From NCBI RefSeq assembly GCF_036898095.1, contig NC_090767.1:34083480-34147479 (forward strand): 64,000 nucleotides of DNA, given 5' to 3'. The notes below the pieces were generated by a model. The model was not told the DNA's origin, searched no databases, and saw only the letters and a list, made by a program, of their open reading frames with translations. This stretch comes from Palaemon carinicauda. Taxonomy: Eukaryota > Arthropoda > Malacostraca > Decapoda > Palaemonidae. Below, piece after piece: positions 33,874-45,379 of the stretch. A program made the translations under genes and the position numbers. Each line of letters begins with the position of its first letter. Positions within the stretch are counted from its first letter, which is position 1.

Positions 33874-33962
33874 TAGGTTAGGTTAGGTTAGGTTAGGTAA
33901 GGTTAGGTTAGGTAAGGTTAGGTTAGGGTAGGTTAGGTTAAGTTAGGTAAGGTTAGGTTAGG
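33874..33962. repeat. Interstitial TTAGG telomere-type tract
   Basis: About 17 units of TTAGG with a few variants (TAAGG, GGGTAGG, TTAAG). TTAGG is the usual arthropod telomere repeat. It begins 23 bases from the right end of DIRS copy 2. Confidence 0.9.
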
Positions 33963-35238
33963 CCACATCCCATAAAGGAGATGGAATTTCGTAGGCCATA
34001 TTCGTAAGGTAGGCCACATTCTAAACTGGCACCGAAGAATGTCATGAAAGATATTCAATTTACAAAGCAATGGAACTTCCAGGATTACATTGCCTACGGA
34101 CTTTTTAAGTTGTAACTAGTTTGCCTGGCATTGGCCTGTAAGTATATCAATCCCGCTGCTGATATGGGTCACTACAGTGGTGGGTTGGGCTTGCCCAGCT
34201 GATGTTCTAGTTAGTATCTATTCTGAGGAATCTCTAACTGAAACCAGACACCTCTGACCTTCAATACTTATCATACCTTAATTTTACTTCACCAACTGAA
34301 ATATATACGATGATACTGATTTAATCTTCCATTTGCTTTACCTGAATCTTGTTTACCAGATAATTCCTTATCTTAAATATCTTTATTTTCTTTTTCCTTA
34401 ACTCCTGATCCTCATGATAACAGAAAATCGAAGTCCTGGTTGGTCAAGTCGTCCAATTTTAACTTTTGACTTTTTTGGTTACTATGATAAATGAACATGC
34501 AAAAACATAGATTCAATTCTCTAAAATTCAAACCTAATTGTTTGATATGTTTGTAATATAAGCATTTATTACGGGATAGTTAAACCCGAGATATTGAGGA
34601 GGGTAATCTAGGTAAGGGATATTAGCAATCGTAAGGTTCGTTCTTGTGTTTCGAAGGTAAAGATCCTTTTTATCTTTAACCTTCCTATAATATTGACGTA
34701 AACTCTTGTCCAATATATAAGATCAAAAACAGAGCCCAGAAGTGAGATGGCTTTAGTAAAGAAAAGTAAGTTAGGCATATAAATGATCTAGTCACATGTG
34801 GAGTATTTGAGGTCTCTGGACGGATGATAAAGCTTATTCCTAGAATAGAGTTAAGTTTATGAAGTTCATCACCAAAGACATTACCAAGGTGCTGTGCCCT
34901 TCATTGATTATAGAGTGCTCCTATCCCCCTCAGCTAATTCTTTGTTGAATGTTGTAGGAAGACATTCAAGGAAGAAAAATTAGTTCCCACTCAGATTCAT
35001 CGAAACAGAAATTCTCCAGAGTAGAATTATCCTATCATATGCTTCTGTATTAATACCCACTGTAAATAAAGAGGTAATGTTATTATATGTTTTTGTAAGC
35101 TCATTTTATTTTTCATATGAGATGTAATGTTCTAGTGATTAATGGAATAGTCCTTTGTGTTGTTAATATGCTCCATGATATATATCCCTTAACCTTAGAC
35201 ATTTTATGTATGTTTAACACTTGAACGGCCACTGATGG
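33963..35238. other. No recognised gene
   Basis: AT-rich DNA without a usable reading frame. A short TAGGCCACAT duplication near 33,960 and 34,010 is all I notice. Confidence 0.5.
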
Positions 35239-35617
35239 TTAACCCCCTAGAATGACCAAGCGGTCAGAATGACCAAGCGGTCAGAATGACCGCACATGAA
35301 TTTCCATTGCATTTATGCTCTTATTTTTTTTTTATGTATAATTCCTAATTTATTTTCAGTAACTTATGATTATTTTAGGATAATAAAAAACTGTTCATGA
35401 AATAAACATGCTGTGTTTTATTTAAATCAATGCCACTACAGGGTATTATTATTGTTTTTCAATAGGAAAACTCAATTTTAAAGATTGAAATCAATAAAGA
35501 TCACAATTGCTATGATAACTAAAAAGTCTGTTGAAATTGAAATAAAATTCACAAAAAATATTATCATGGAAACATGAAAATCCAGGTAGGTTCTATGCAC
35601 AATATTCACATAAACTC

Positions 35618-35741
<124 letters not shown>

Positions 35742-35779
35742 CTTGTATATATTTCACTACAATACTTACAATGTATGGT

Positions 35780-37497
35780 TTAATGATTACACTTTACACA
35801 AAGGATTTTCTTGATAACAATTTTTGTACATTTCCCACATACAAACTTTTTGAGCTTACAGCAGATTTCTATTGTCTTATTCCCTTTACACTCTCTTGTT
35901 TGGCATTGTTTTCTCTTGTTTGAGGTATTTGAAACATCTGCATTATCATAAGCATCAGCATCACTTTTATTGCTTCCTTCGGCATGAATGTTCTTGAAGG
36001 TTTTCTGTAGTTCCACAGCTAAACCGAACAATAAATTCGCGATAGGAAATTTTTCTCACTTCTGACTTCTTTGTAAATAACCCAGTCACTGATACCAGAA
36101 AAATCTAATATATTATAAAAACTTGGACAGGCCGTCTTTGTGAAGGGGGTTTTGTAGTGTAAAATCTTGCCATTTGATCCAAGACATCAACAAATTTTGA
36201 ATCATCGTAGTAACTAATGGTGTCTGGAGTTCTCTTGGCATCATTTCTAATTTCTACTTTCTTATGGACTGTACTAAATAGGAGAACATTTTCATTTTGC
36301 TTGCACTGATATTGTCAAAGTGCACTGATTATTTTTAAGTATTTGTGAGCTGTACTGCTTGAAATAGGCATATCTTATGGAAAATGGGTCTCTTCGTATA
36401 CGGTTCACAGTCCCGACAAGGCTTGTATTTTTAGTAAGCATTTACTCAGCTAACTTCACAGATGGGAAAAAGTTATCACTGGTAACATTTCTCCCTTTCA
36501 CTGTATTCGTTTCTGTGATCTTGAGAAGGACATTTTACGAGAGTGGTTGGTTTGTGGACGACTCTCATCTTTTCCACGATAAAGGAATCCATTGCGAAAG
36601 TATTTTGATTTTGCGTAATATGCTAACCAAAATTTCATTGCAAACCTGTCAGGCTTACTAGCAATATATTGGGTAAAAGGACAACTGCATTTTGTTGGAA
36701 AAAAAATGGTCATGTGCTGTGATATTTTCACTTGGCCTATAACAAGAAATACAGTTTTTGATGAATCTGTCCCAAACTTCCGATATCATGGCAAATTTTT
36801 CAGTTTGTATTCGAATGGATCGTGATGATTGAAGGTCCAATCTTAGGAATTTCATAATTTCCTTGAAACTTGCTCTTGACATTGTCTCTCAAAAAAAATT
36901 AGGCCCCCATTTTACTGACATAAGGTTTTCCACAGATTGTCCTTTTGCAAGAACACCTCTGGCATACATAATACCTACAGTAGCCTAAATCTCTTCAAAT
37001 GATATGTTCCAATTCTCATCATTCAATTTCATTCTCACTTCAGTTTCTGTACACCTTTGGATGTGTTTGATAACGAAGCCATCTATCAATAATCTGAAAG
37101 AGCTCAGAACTTGTCCAGAAAAAAACTTGACGTTTAGCAAGGGATGTTGGTCTCGGTATTTCTCGTATTATGTTTTGGGCAGTAATTCTCCCGACATTGA
37201 CAAGATCCTGTTCAATAACTTCCCACCGAGTTCCTTCCTTGCCAGTCAGAATAGTAGTACAAGTTGTTTGCACATCCACAGTATCTTATTTGTTTGAAAA
37301 AGCAACAGTTCTTTGCAATGGTTCGTTTTTTTATTATCATTATCCTCATGATAGTCATCAGATTCAGATGAACTTTCTTGATTGGGGATATACTCCTTTT
37401 CTTCATATTCAGATATTGGATCTCCTTCAGACTCAGGTTCAGATAGTGTCGACAAATATGTCACAATTTCATCATTCGACAGAGAGTGTTTGTACAA
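35780..37497 (-). pseudogene. piggyBac transposase, broken
   Basis: It would cut and paste the element at TTAA. The N-terminus is acidic (DEIVTYLSTLSEPESEGDPI, SSSESDDYHEDN). Then ASFKEIMKFLRLDLQSSRSI and KNCISCYRPSENITAHDHFF; the first catalytic Asp of the usual VDE motif appears as His. A further segment has SCPFTQYIASKPDRFAMKFW. The second Asp is seen in GRNVTSDNFFPSVKLAE (near 36,475). The third is in SKFVDVLDQMARFYTTKPPS (near 36,170). The Cys-rich C-terminal domain is KRKQCQTRECKGNKTIEICC ... CGKC ... CVKC. Several frameshifts and stops separate these blocks. Confidence 0.88.
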
Positions 37498-37835
37498 AAT
37501 GTTTACCCTTTAGTACTTCAAGGGAAACTGACTAAAACAGTAACATGCTGCCAGAGACTTACAGGCGCCGGAATACACGCCACCAAGCGTTTTGACCGGC
37601 GCGCCTCCATAATTACTACTGCATTGCTGTCTAGCAGTCAAAATGACCATTAGGTCAATCTAGGTATTATGTAATATATCTTAAGGGATTATAGCATATT
37701 TTAATTTTCCCTTATTATCAATATATATAATGAAAAGTTTGGAAAAGTCAATGAGTATCAAGTTTGTTGGGCAAAGATTGTAATAGCTTTATGCATCTGA
37801 AAATGAAAATGACCGCTTGGTCGTTCTAGTGTTAA

Positions 37836-38139
37836 ACTCGGGCTATATCTATTGTGTAAAATTCTAGGATCATGCTATATCTTGTCAAAATATAAGAGTA
37901 GTTCAAGGCTAATGTTCTGTTCTGTTATGATTACCCCACATCAAGCACGACATTGGATTAGGGTTAGTTCAGCATTTACTGTCTTTCTCAGTATATCATG
38001 TTCCATGCAGATATTAACAAGGACTGTGTTGTCAATCACCCCTTTCAAAATTATAGAAAACAATATTATAATATTGAAACAAATGTGCAGGACCTGGAAA
38101 CGGATTCCTCCTATAGAAGTCTGAAAATTTTCTCGATTT
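37836..38139. other. No recognised gene
   Basis: Short AT-rich stretch between the piggyBac element and the repeat that starts near 38,140. Confidence 0.5.
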
Positions 38140-38860
38140 TTCCTAATCATTTATGCTAATGACGTGAAAATATTTATTTTCTTCAAATTTATTAAGATGT
38201 AAAAATTATTTCATTTTATTTGGTAAGTGTTCACAACACCACGCTCTCCATTTACTCCAAAATAACCCTGCAGTTCTCATCTTCTTGCACAGTTATTAGG
38301 TGGTTCTTTGAATTCTGGGAAAGCAATAATTATCAAGATATATTGAGGAAGGGGGAAGGGGGTTTAAAAAGAAAATAGCTGGGCTTTCTCACTGAACGAC
38401 TTGGAACTGACAGGTCAACATAGTCAACCAAACAGAAGTTCGTGATGCCAGCGTACATTTGATATACTGTATATCCAAAATATACTTGATCAAAAATTAA
38501 GTGATCACTCAAAAGTGTCAATATTTGTGAATTACATATTTTATGGAGCAAACCAGCCTATTTTCTTTTTATAACCGCTTTCCCCTTCCTCAACATATCT
38601 TGATAATAATTGCTTTCCACAGAATTTAAATAACCACCTAGTTACTGTGCAAGAAGATGAGAAGTGCAGGATTGCATTATTTTGGAGTAAATGGAGAGCG
38701 TGGTGTTGTAAACAATTACCTTTTATTTAAATCAGAATTCAAAATAATTTTGAAAAAAAGTTCACATTATTAGATTTCTATTTTTAACTCTTTTTTGGCA
38801 TCAAGAAACTTTTGGAATACTTCAGAATTGTAAAATTGCCAGATGATGAAAATCATATAA
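38140..38860 (+). repeat. Dispersed repeat split by a foldback element
   Basis: The outer parts (38,140-38,230 and 38,715-38,860) align in order with the uninterrupted copy at 24,881-25,110. The interruption is the palindromic element described next. Confidence 0.6.
38231..38712. mobile_element. Foldback/MITE with ~150-bp terminal inverted repeats
   Basis: Left end ACAACACCACGCTCTCCATT is the complement of the right end AATGGAGAGCGTGGTGTTGT. Pairing continues inward with gaps through GCAAGAAGATGAGAA, ACCACCTA, AATTATTATC-like, AGATATATTGAGGAAGGG and AAGAAAATAG words. No coding capacity. The superfamily is unknown because I cannot fix a target duplication. Confidence 0.75.
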
Positions 38861-39059
38861 AAGAGATAGAGTGGATATATTTGCAAAACTTTAGCGATGG
38901 CAGCACTTACCCTCTTAACGCTAACGTAGTGTCAGATATGCACCAATTTCCACTTTGGAGGGCGATATCTGGTGAACGGGGTGGAGCAGAGGTGATAAAC
39001 GTGTTGCTTCTACTAAAGCTGGTGAACGACTGACTTACCATGGAAAAGATGCGAGATCA

Positions 39060-39148
39060 TGCGAGGCGTCGCTGCGCAGGAACCAAAAAACAGGTTTTGC
39101 GCAGAAACGTGGTGCAGATATGACACCATGCTACCTGTCCAGGGTTAA
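39060..39148. mobile_element. Solitary piggyBac-type element end
   Basis: TACCTGTCCAGGG at 39,132-39,144 followed by TTAA matches, in complement, TTAACCCTGGACAGGTA at 60,996. It also resembles the CCCTGGATAGGTACGG ends at 41,010 and 56,823. An AAAACAGGTTTT palindrome-like word lies inside, as in the larger elements. No partner end was found to the left. Confidence 0.5.
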
Positions 39149-39420
39149 GAGAACCCCAATCCTTTCTACGGAGGTTTGTTTCATGTGGAAGAGACTCACA
39201 TGGGCTCTGGGTGGCTTCATCAAGGGGGCTTTTGTCTGTTTCTCTCCAGCATTCTAGGCAGTAAGTTGTTGATATTAAGGGGTCGAGGCTATTGGTGGTT
39301 ATGAAGCTCTCGCAGGATTTCAATATTTGTCTATCAGCCTGGAGATCATAAAGCGAGTGCTTTTCATAATTTCTTGGTAATATTTTTAGCTCTTTTAATG
39401 AGCTGTTAATTGGGGCAATG
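39149..39420. other. No recognised gene
   Basis: A short minus-strand frame (39,057-39,323) spans the element end and carries no motif I know. Confidence 0.4.
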
Positions 39421-39930
39421 TACAGGTTTCTACCTTAGTCAGTCTACATGCAGGTATCTATTTTAGAAGGCAGTCTATATGTAAGTTTTTACTTCAGTAA
39501 GTGATCTATCTGTAGGTTTCTGCTTTAGTAAGTGATCTACATGCAGGTTTTCTACATTAGCAGGAGATCTACATGCAGGTTTTCTACATTGGTAGGTGAT
39601 CTACGTGCAGGTTTCTACTTTTCTAGGTAAGCTAGATGCTGGTTACTAATTTAGTGGGTGATCTACATGCAAGTTTGCACTTTACTTGGTGATATATATA
39701 CCTGTTTCTACTTTAGTTAATGATCTACCAGCAAGTTTCTACATTAGTAGGGGATTTAGATGGAGGTTTCTACTTTAGTATGTATCTACATGCTGGTTTT
39801 TACTTCAGTAAGTTAACCTACCTTCAGGTTCTTACTTTAGTATTTGATCTGCACTTAGGTTGCTACTTTAGAAGGTGATCTACTTGCAGGTTTATACTAT
39901 GGTAGGCGTTGACCAGGAGGTTCCTCCTTC
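39421..39930 (+). repeat. 31-bp minisatellite, LINE 5' region, arm A
   Basis: About 16 units resembling CAGGTTTCTACTTTAGTAGG plus TGATCTACATG, with clear divergence between units. The inverse counterpart lies at 55,965-56,090 with about three units. In both places a CT/GA tract separates it from the start of a LINE ORF1, so it probably belongs to the LINE 5' untranslated region. Confidence 0.75.
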
Positions 39931-39997
39931 AGTGAGATGTACTGCTGGCACTCACATTTAATTTCACACCTATACTGGTACCCATAATCAATAACTG

Positions 39998-40059
<62 letters not shown>
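39998..40059. repeat. (CT)n microsatellite
   Basis: About 31 CT units, matching the (GA)n at 55,837-55,902 in the inverted counterpart. Confidence 0.97.
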
Positions 40060-40064
<5 letters not shown>

Positions 40065-41009
40065 GCCATTTACTTGTATATTCCTACTCAACCTCATTAT
40101 TTCATAGATGAATGGCCTCCTGGTTCAAGTGCAGCAGTTCCAGAATAAACGCTTTTCTCAATGCCACTAAGGCCAAAACGTTATAATCTAACCTTAGATG
40201 CAGCATAGGAACGTATTTCACATATTTTAAGGAATAAAACTATTTTTTTATGAAAAGCATATTCTTCAATTGGATATTTTAGTAATTATAAAGAAAAATT
40301 ACCCATAAGTTCTTCATAATTTGATCATTTCCAGAATTATTGATATGAAAAAATTAATGCATTATTGATTACAGCAGTCATGGTGAATCAGTTTCGCTCT
40401 TTCAATTTATTGGTTATTATCTACACACAGCCCAATCCAGTTATGTTTTAAGTATTTTTGGTAAGGCTAGACGCTAGACAGAATTGTTCAGTTAGTCTGC
40501 CTTTGTATCATCAACTCGTTCCTCACTGCAGCACAGCAGTGACTTTGACCCTTTCTTGGAGAATGTGATTTCTGAGTTTACCTCTCAATGCACCCCTTCT
40601 CACCATTGAATGACAACTCCCTCGTCCCCCCTACAGAAGGGATGAAGAGAGACAGAGTATCTACTCAAAACAGGAGCAATAAAAAACCTTAAGACAATGA
40701 ATAAAGTAACAAAATTTATTGTTATGATGTAGTGTCTCAGTGATGTCACTGATTAAATACTGATGCCACCCAGATGCGGTCTCCATGACAATGGACCCAT
40801 GTCCCTTGGTCTCAAATCCCTCAAAACCTATCAAATGAAAAAAAAAAATAAAAAAAATACCATATTTTTAATGAGATCCATAAAATCGTTGCAAAAATAT
40901 AAATACAAAATCTTTCCACATATCTTAGAAGCCAAACTTCAGAAAAAAACAGATGTAAGTGGTTTGAACCTTGCTAAGTATATGCGGTCATGGATGTAAA
41001 CACTGATAA

Positions 41010-43817
41010 CCCTGGATAGGTACGGTGGGTCGTTTGCGACCCCGAGCGTCAAAAAAAAACAGGTTTTTCTCACGTGACTCACCCCTGTGACTGAATTTGT
41101 GGGTGATCGACCTGCAGGAGGTGTCTCCCCTACACGCTCTAGTAGTGTCCAGATGTGCATTGCTGTAGCTGTACTCCTTCCCCGATTTCTGAGACGCGTC
41201 GGGGTCGTTCGCGTCCGAGTTTACCCTTCTGAGGTAGTTTGCATAATTATCAAAGTTATTACGTATTATGAAATTGTCGTAGAATGGTGCAACTTGTATA
41301 GGTTATCAGTTGTGGAAAGTCTTGGTGGATTGTTTGGCTACCATGTGCATGTTTTTTTTTTTAGTTAAAATGTCGTTCATCACCACGAGGACCATTTTAC
41401 CGCGAGTGCCCCTTTTTCATTTTTTTTCATTTTTTTGCCAAGTCATTTTTCCGTAAGATATTGCCAAATAGTGTCGTAAAACTTTTGCTTGTTTAGTGTT
41501 GGAAAGTGTGTCTAGATGATCTGGCTACCCATGCATGACTTTGTTTTTGTCAGATACGACGTAGTTATTGGTATATTGGGTATTTAACTGCGGTTACCAA
41601 TTTCTGTTTTTTTTTCAATATTTGTAAAAATTACTACGTAGTAAGGAATTGCCGTATATTATTCATTTTTTTTTCATGTTTATGTGTTAAAAAGTGTGCC
41701 TTGATGGTTGGGCTAACACGTGCATGTCTTTTTTTTTATTTGAGATGTCGTATATTAGAATGTCGGGCATTTTACCGCGAGTGTCCCTTTTTAATTTTTT
41801 TAAATTTTTTTGCCAAGTCATTTTTCCGTAAGATATTGCGAAATAGTGTCGTAAAACTTTTGCTTTTTTAATGTTGGAAAGTGTGTCTAGATGATCTGGG
41901 TACCCATGCGTGATTTTATTTTTGTCAGATACGACGTAGTTATTGGTATATTGGGTATTTAACTGCGGTTGCCAATTTCTGTTTTTTTTTTTTCAATATT
42001 TGTAAAAATTTACTACGTAGTAAGGAATTGCCGTATATTATTGATTTTTCTTTCATGTTTATGTGTTAGAAAGTGTGCCTTGATGGTTGGGCTAACACGT
42101 GCATGTCTTTTTTTTTTTATCTGAGATGCCGTATATTAGAATGTTGGGCATTTTTCCGCGAGTGCCCCTTTTTATTTGTTTTGCATTTTTTTGCTTAGTC
42201 ATGTTACCGTAAGGAATTGGCAAGTAGTGTCGCAAAACTTATATTTTTATAGTGTTGGAAAGTGTTTCTAGATGATCTGGCTACCCATGCCTATTTTTTT
42301 TTTAGCCAGATATGGCGTATATATAAATATGTGTTCGATTTTCCTGTGATTGCCATTTTTTCGTTTTTTCCCATTTCTTTCAAAATTACTACGTACTAAG
42401 GAACTATCACAGAGTAATATTTCATTTATATGTTTATTTGTCGGAAAATATGCCTTGATGGTTTGCCTAGCACGTGGCTGAAATTTTTTTTTTCTGAAAT
42501 GCCGTATATTAGAATGGCCATTTTCCCACGAGTGCCCCTTTTTATTTATTTTGCATTTTTTTGCTTAGTCATGTTACGGTAAGGAATTGGCAAGTAGTGT
42601 CGCAAAACTTATATTTTTATAGTGTTGGAAAGTGTTTCTAGATGATCTGGCTACCTATGCCTATCTTTTTTTTAGCCAGATATGGCGTATATATAGGTAT
42701 GTGTTCGATTTTCCGGTGATTGCCATTTTTTCGTTTTTTCCCAATTCTTTCAAAATTACTACGTACTAAGGAACTATCACAGAGTAATGATTCCTCTAGA
42801 TGTTTATTTGTCGGAAAATTTTGTTTACTTTTTTTTTATTGAATATCATCAAATTTTTTTAGCTAAAATATTGTTTTACATTTTTTTTTTCGATTTTATT
42901 TCCCTTCAAAAAAAATTTTTTGGGTCAGAATTTTAATTTTATAGTCGTAAAATAATCGACAATTATCCAGCAACCCACCATACAATTTTTATGCATATCC
43001 AATAATAATTAGATTAGTAAATAACACCTGGAAATTGACATACCCTTCCTACATTTCAAGTGGCAGATTAGGGAGTCTGAGTCAGTGTGGTTGGCGGCCA
43101 TTTTGTGGACATATCCGAAGCGTAAGCTGCCCTATCTATATATATTCTTGTTCCCTATAGAATTTGTGATATTTTGGTATATTTTTACCTGCATAAATAT
43201 CATATTATATATTAAATATATGTATTTTTTTACGAAATTTCCAAGTACTCAAAAAATTACCTTTAGATATGGCCCCTGATATAAATGTAATTTACAAAAT
43301 AATGAAGATTTTTTTACATATTTCTATTTTAGGATAACATATGTTTATTCCCTAAAAAAATTAGCCACTTCCTATTTCATTTGGGTACCCAAAAAAATTC
43401 ATGAAATTTGGACAATTTTTTTTGGCCAAAAAAAGTTACCCTTTTTTTCTCATTTCAGATCTTCACCTCCATGGGTCTGACTTCATCCAAAATACATCAA
43501 GATGTGTCCTAAACATTCAAGAATCAATTCCTAAAAGGATTTGTGTATATATGTATAAACTTTTTTTTTATGAATTTTTATGTCAGGTCTTTTTTTTTCT
43601 ACTTAATTTTTTAAAATATTTATAATAAATAGTTTTTCTGCAGATGAGTAGTATTTATCTTTACAGTTGTTTTAAGCATTCATTGAAGTTTTTTTTGGCA
43701 AAAGAAAAAAGGAGGTTACTGCAAAAACTGATTTTTCAAGAATTTTTTTTGGCGTCGGGGTCGTTCGCGTCCGAGTATACCCTTAAAGGGGTGTCCGAGG
43801 ACCGTACCTATCCAGGG
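41010..43817. mobile_element. piggyBac-type non-autonomous element, copy A
   Basis: It is 2,808 bases with inverted ends CCCTGGATAGGTACGGT and ACCGTACCTATCCAGGG, flanked on both sides by ATAA. A near copy in the opposite orientation lies at 56,823-60,007. A subterminal GTCGGGGTCGTTCGCGTCCG occurs near both ends (41,199 and 43,755). The centre is a tandem array of about 375-base units. No transposase is encoded. The ends start with CCCT, as piggyBac ends often do, and copy B has TTAA flanks. Confidence 0.85.
41220..42830. repeat. ~375-bp tandem array inside copy A, about four units
   Basis: TCTAGATGATCTGG occurs at 41,511, 41,886, 42,267 and 42,637. Units also share TACGTAGTAAGGAATTGCCG-type words, TGATGGTT and CCGCGAGTGYCCCTTTTT. 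Each unit has T-rich runs. The first two units and the last two form closer pairs. Confidence 0.85.
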
Positions 43818-44263
43818 ATAATTCATAAAAAGATCTCTAAATATATAATAATGGTAGGGAGAAATATATAAGTTACGAGATTCAATCTCATAGGACTAGT
43901 GACGAGAAAGTCGAGAAAAATTACTTGAATATCTCAATTGATGTGTCAACAAAATATTGACACCAACCTCAAAGTAATCAGACATCTTATGTGCCCTAAG
44001 AGTTTGCCGTTGATGTTAAGTACTCTTGCTGACCTGAGCTATAGTGTAAAAGGAATAAAAGACGGCCATAACTTGCAAAAGGTGGAGAATATTGCCGACC
44101 GCTGCTGCTACGTGGTTCAGGAATGTACACTTCTTATTTTGCCGTATTATTTTGCCATATTATTTTGCCATATTTTGCCATATCAGTTTGCCGCAGGTAT
44201 CATGACTGGTAACAGCAGGGTGGGGCAAGGGCAGTCATCCCACAGCAATTAGCAGCATGACGG

Positions 44264-45060
44264 CGGCCAAAGTATCAGGCCCCATAGAGGAGCCGGAATG
44301 AGGAAGTTGAGGACTGAACCTCTTTGCCCATTGACACCTGCATGAGGAAGAGGTAGAAAGTTTTATAAGAGTAAGACTCAGTGAGTCGATGGGACTGAGT
44401 GAAGAGTGGAAGGTCTTCAATAGAAGTTCAAAGCACAGGGTTCGAAGCCCCAGTATAAAGACTTAGCCATCGGCCACTTCAGAGAACATTCCTCCACTTA
44501 GGTATTTACTCGAGCTCTGCACAAGAGCTCCCAGGGTTTTCAACCAAGGTTAAGAGTGGTCAATAGTTTTTCTTATTATACCAGGGGACAAGCCCCGGTT
44601 TTACTAGGCCTAGGGGCCTCTCCTCAAAAAAGTGGCCCACAGGGGTTTACTTTCTGAACTCATGTACATGGCAGAGTGTGGTTCCCATGGTTAGGAACAG
44701 TTTCAAGTAATTCTTGTTATATGATGGACCGTTTGTATAATTTAGGGTATTAGGAATTGCCATAACTATGCATGGTTTAATTAAGGCATCAAGGATAGTT
44801 GCCAATTTTGGTGTCTGGCAGTGCAATCCCCTAAGGAAGAAATGGAGCAATTTTAGGTCGGAAAGAAAGGACTGTCTGTCCTAAGACCCAGTGAGGGGAA
44901 GAGACTGGGTGGGGAGTTGGAGGGTATTAGTGGTAGGTTAAAGATGTGATGCTGTGTCCCCGGATAGCATAAGATGGAGTTACAGGACAGAGGAGAACCC
45001 AGTAAAGAGGAGCGACTGGGTTGCAGGAGAAAGAAAGCAGCATGATTGAAAGGGATTTCT
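44264..45060 (-). repeat. LINE 3' tail, minus-strand copy
   Basis: The complement of 17,780-18,505, ending at the same CTTTGGCCGCC word at 44,264. No RT or RNase H sequence is attached on its 5' side (45,060-45,380 is unassigned AT-rich DNA), so it is strongly 5'-truncated. Confidence 0.75.
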
Positions 45061-45379
45061 CTCATTTATAAATCTCAATCCTCGATCAAGCATTTAAACA
45101 TATATCTCTTTTACCTCCATCAAAAAACAAATTGAACAATGATTGTGATATCAGATATGCACATCTCAGAAATAATTCGAAAGAATCACACAAAGCATTT
45201 ATGTTGTTGATAGCATTTTTGGCAGGTGAACATGTAAAAAAATAAACAATTCTAATCAATACATAATAGGTGCCAATGCATAAGAGAAGAAAAAAAGAAA
45301 TGAATTAACTTACATCTAATAAAAAAATTTTCTAATTCCCTTTTTTATCTCCACACTGACACAAAGAGTACCTACGGTT

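Larger units (their letters stand above)
40080..44150 (+). repeat. Inverted repeat arm A (counterpart 53,160-55,830)
   Basis: Segments in order: LINE 5' end and ORF1 start (40,100-40,330; CAGCATAGGAACGTA and ATTATAAAGAAAAATTACCC), a block with TATTTTTGGTAAGG near 40,455, GACAACTCCCTCG near 40,610, TCAGTGATGTCACTG-like sequence near 40,738, CCTTGCTAAGTATATGCGGTC near 40,970, the inserted 2.8-kb element, then AAAAGATCTCTAAATATA and TTGCAAAAGGTGGAGA near 44,075. Each has a complement in the same order in arm B. Compared with arm B this arm lacks most of ORF1 and its 3' sequence (breakpoint about 40,330) and carries the extra element. Confidence 0.75.

Noticed and set aside
39421..39930. Regular 31-bp repeats that look CRISPR-like at first sight
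   Set aside because: There are no unique spacers between units, units diverge throughout, and the setting is a eukaryotic LINE.
41087..43279. Two small frames (93 and 64 codons) present in both piggyBac-type array elements
   Set aside because: They recur because the two DNA copies are nearly identical. The changes between copies do not favour silent positions in any obvious way, and neither frame has a motif.
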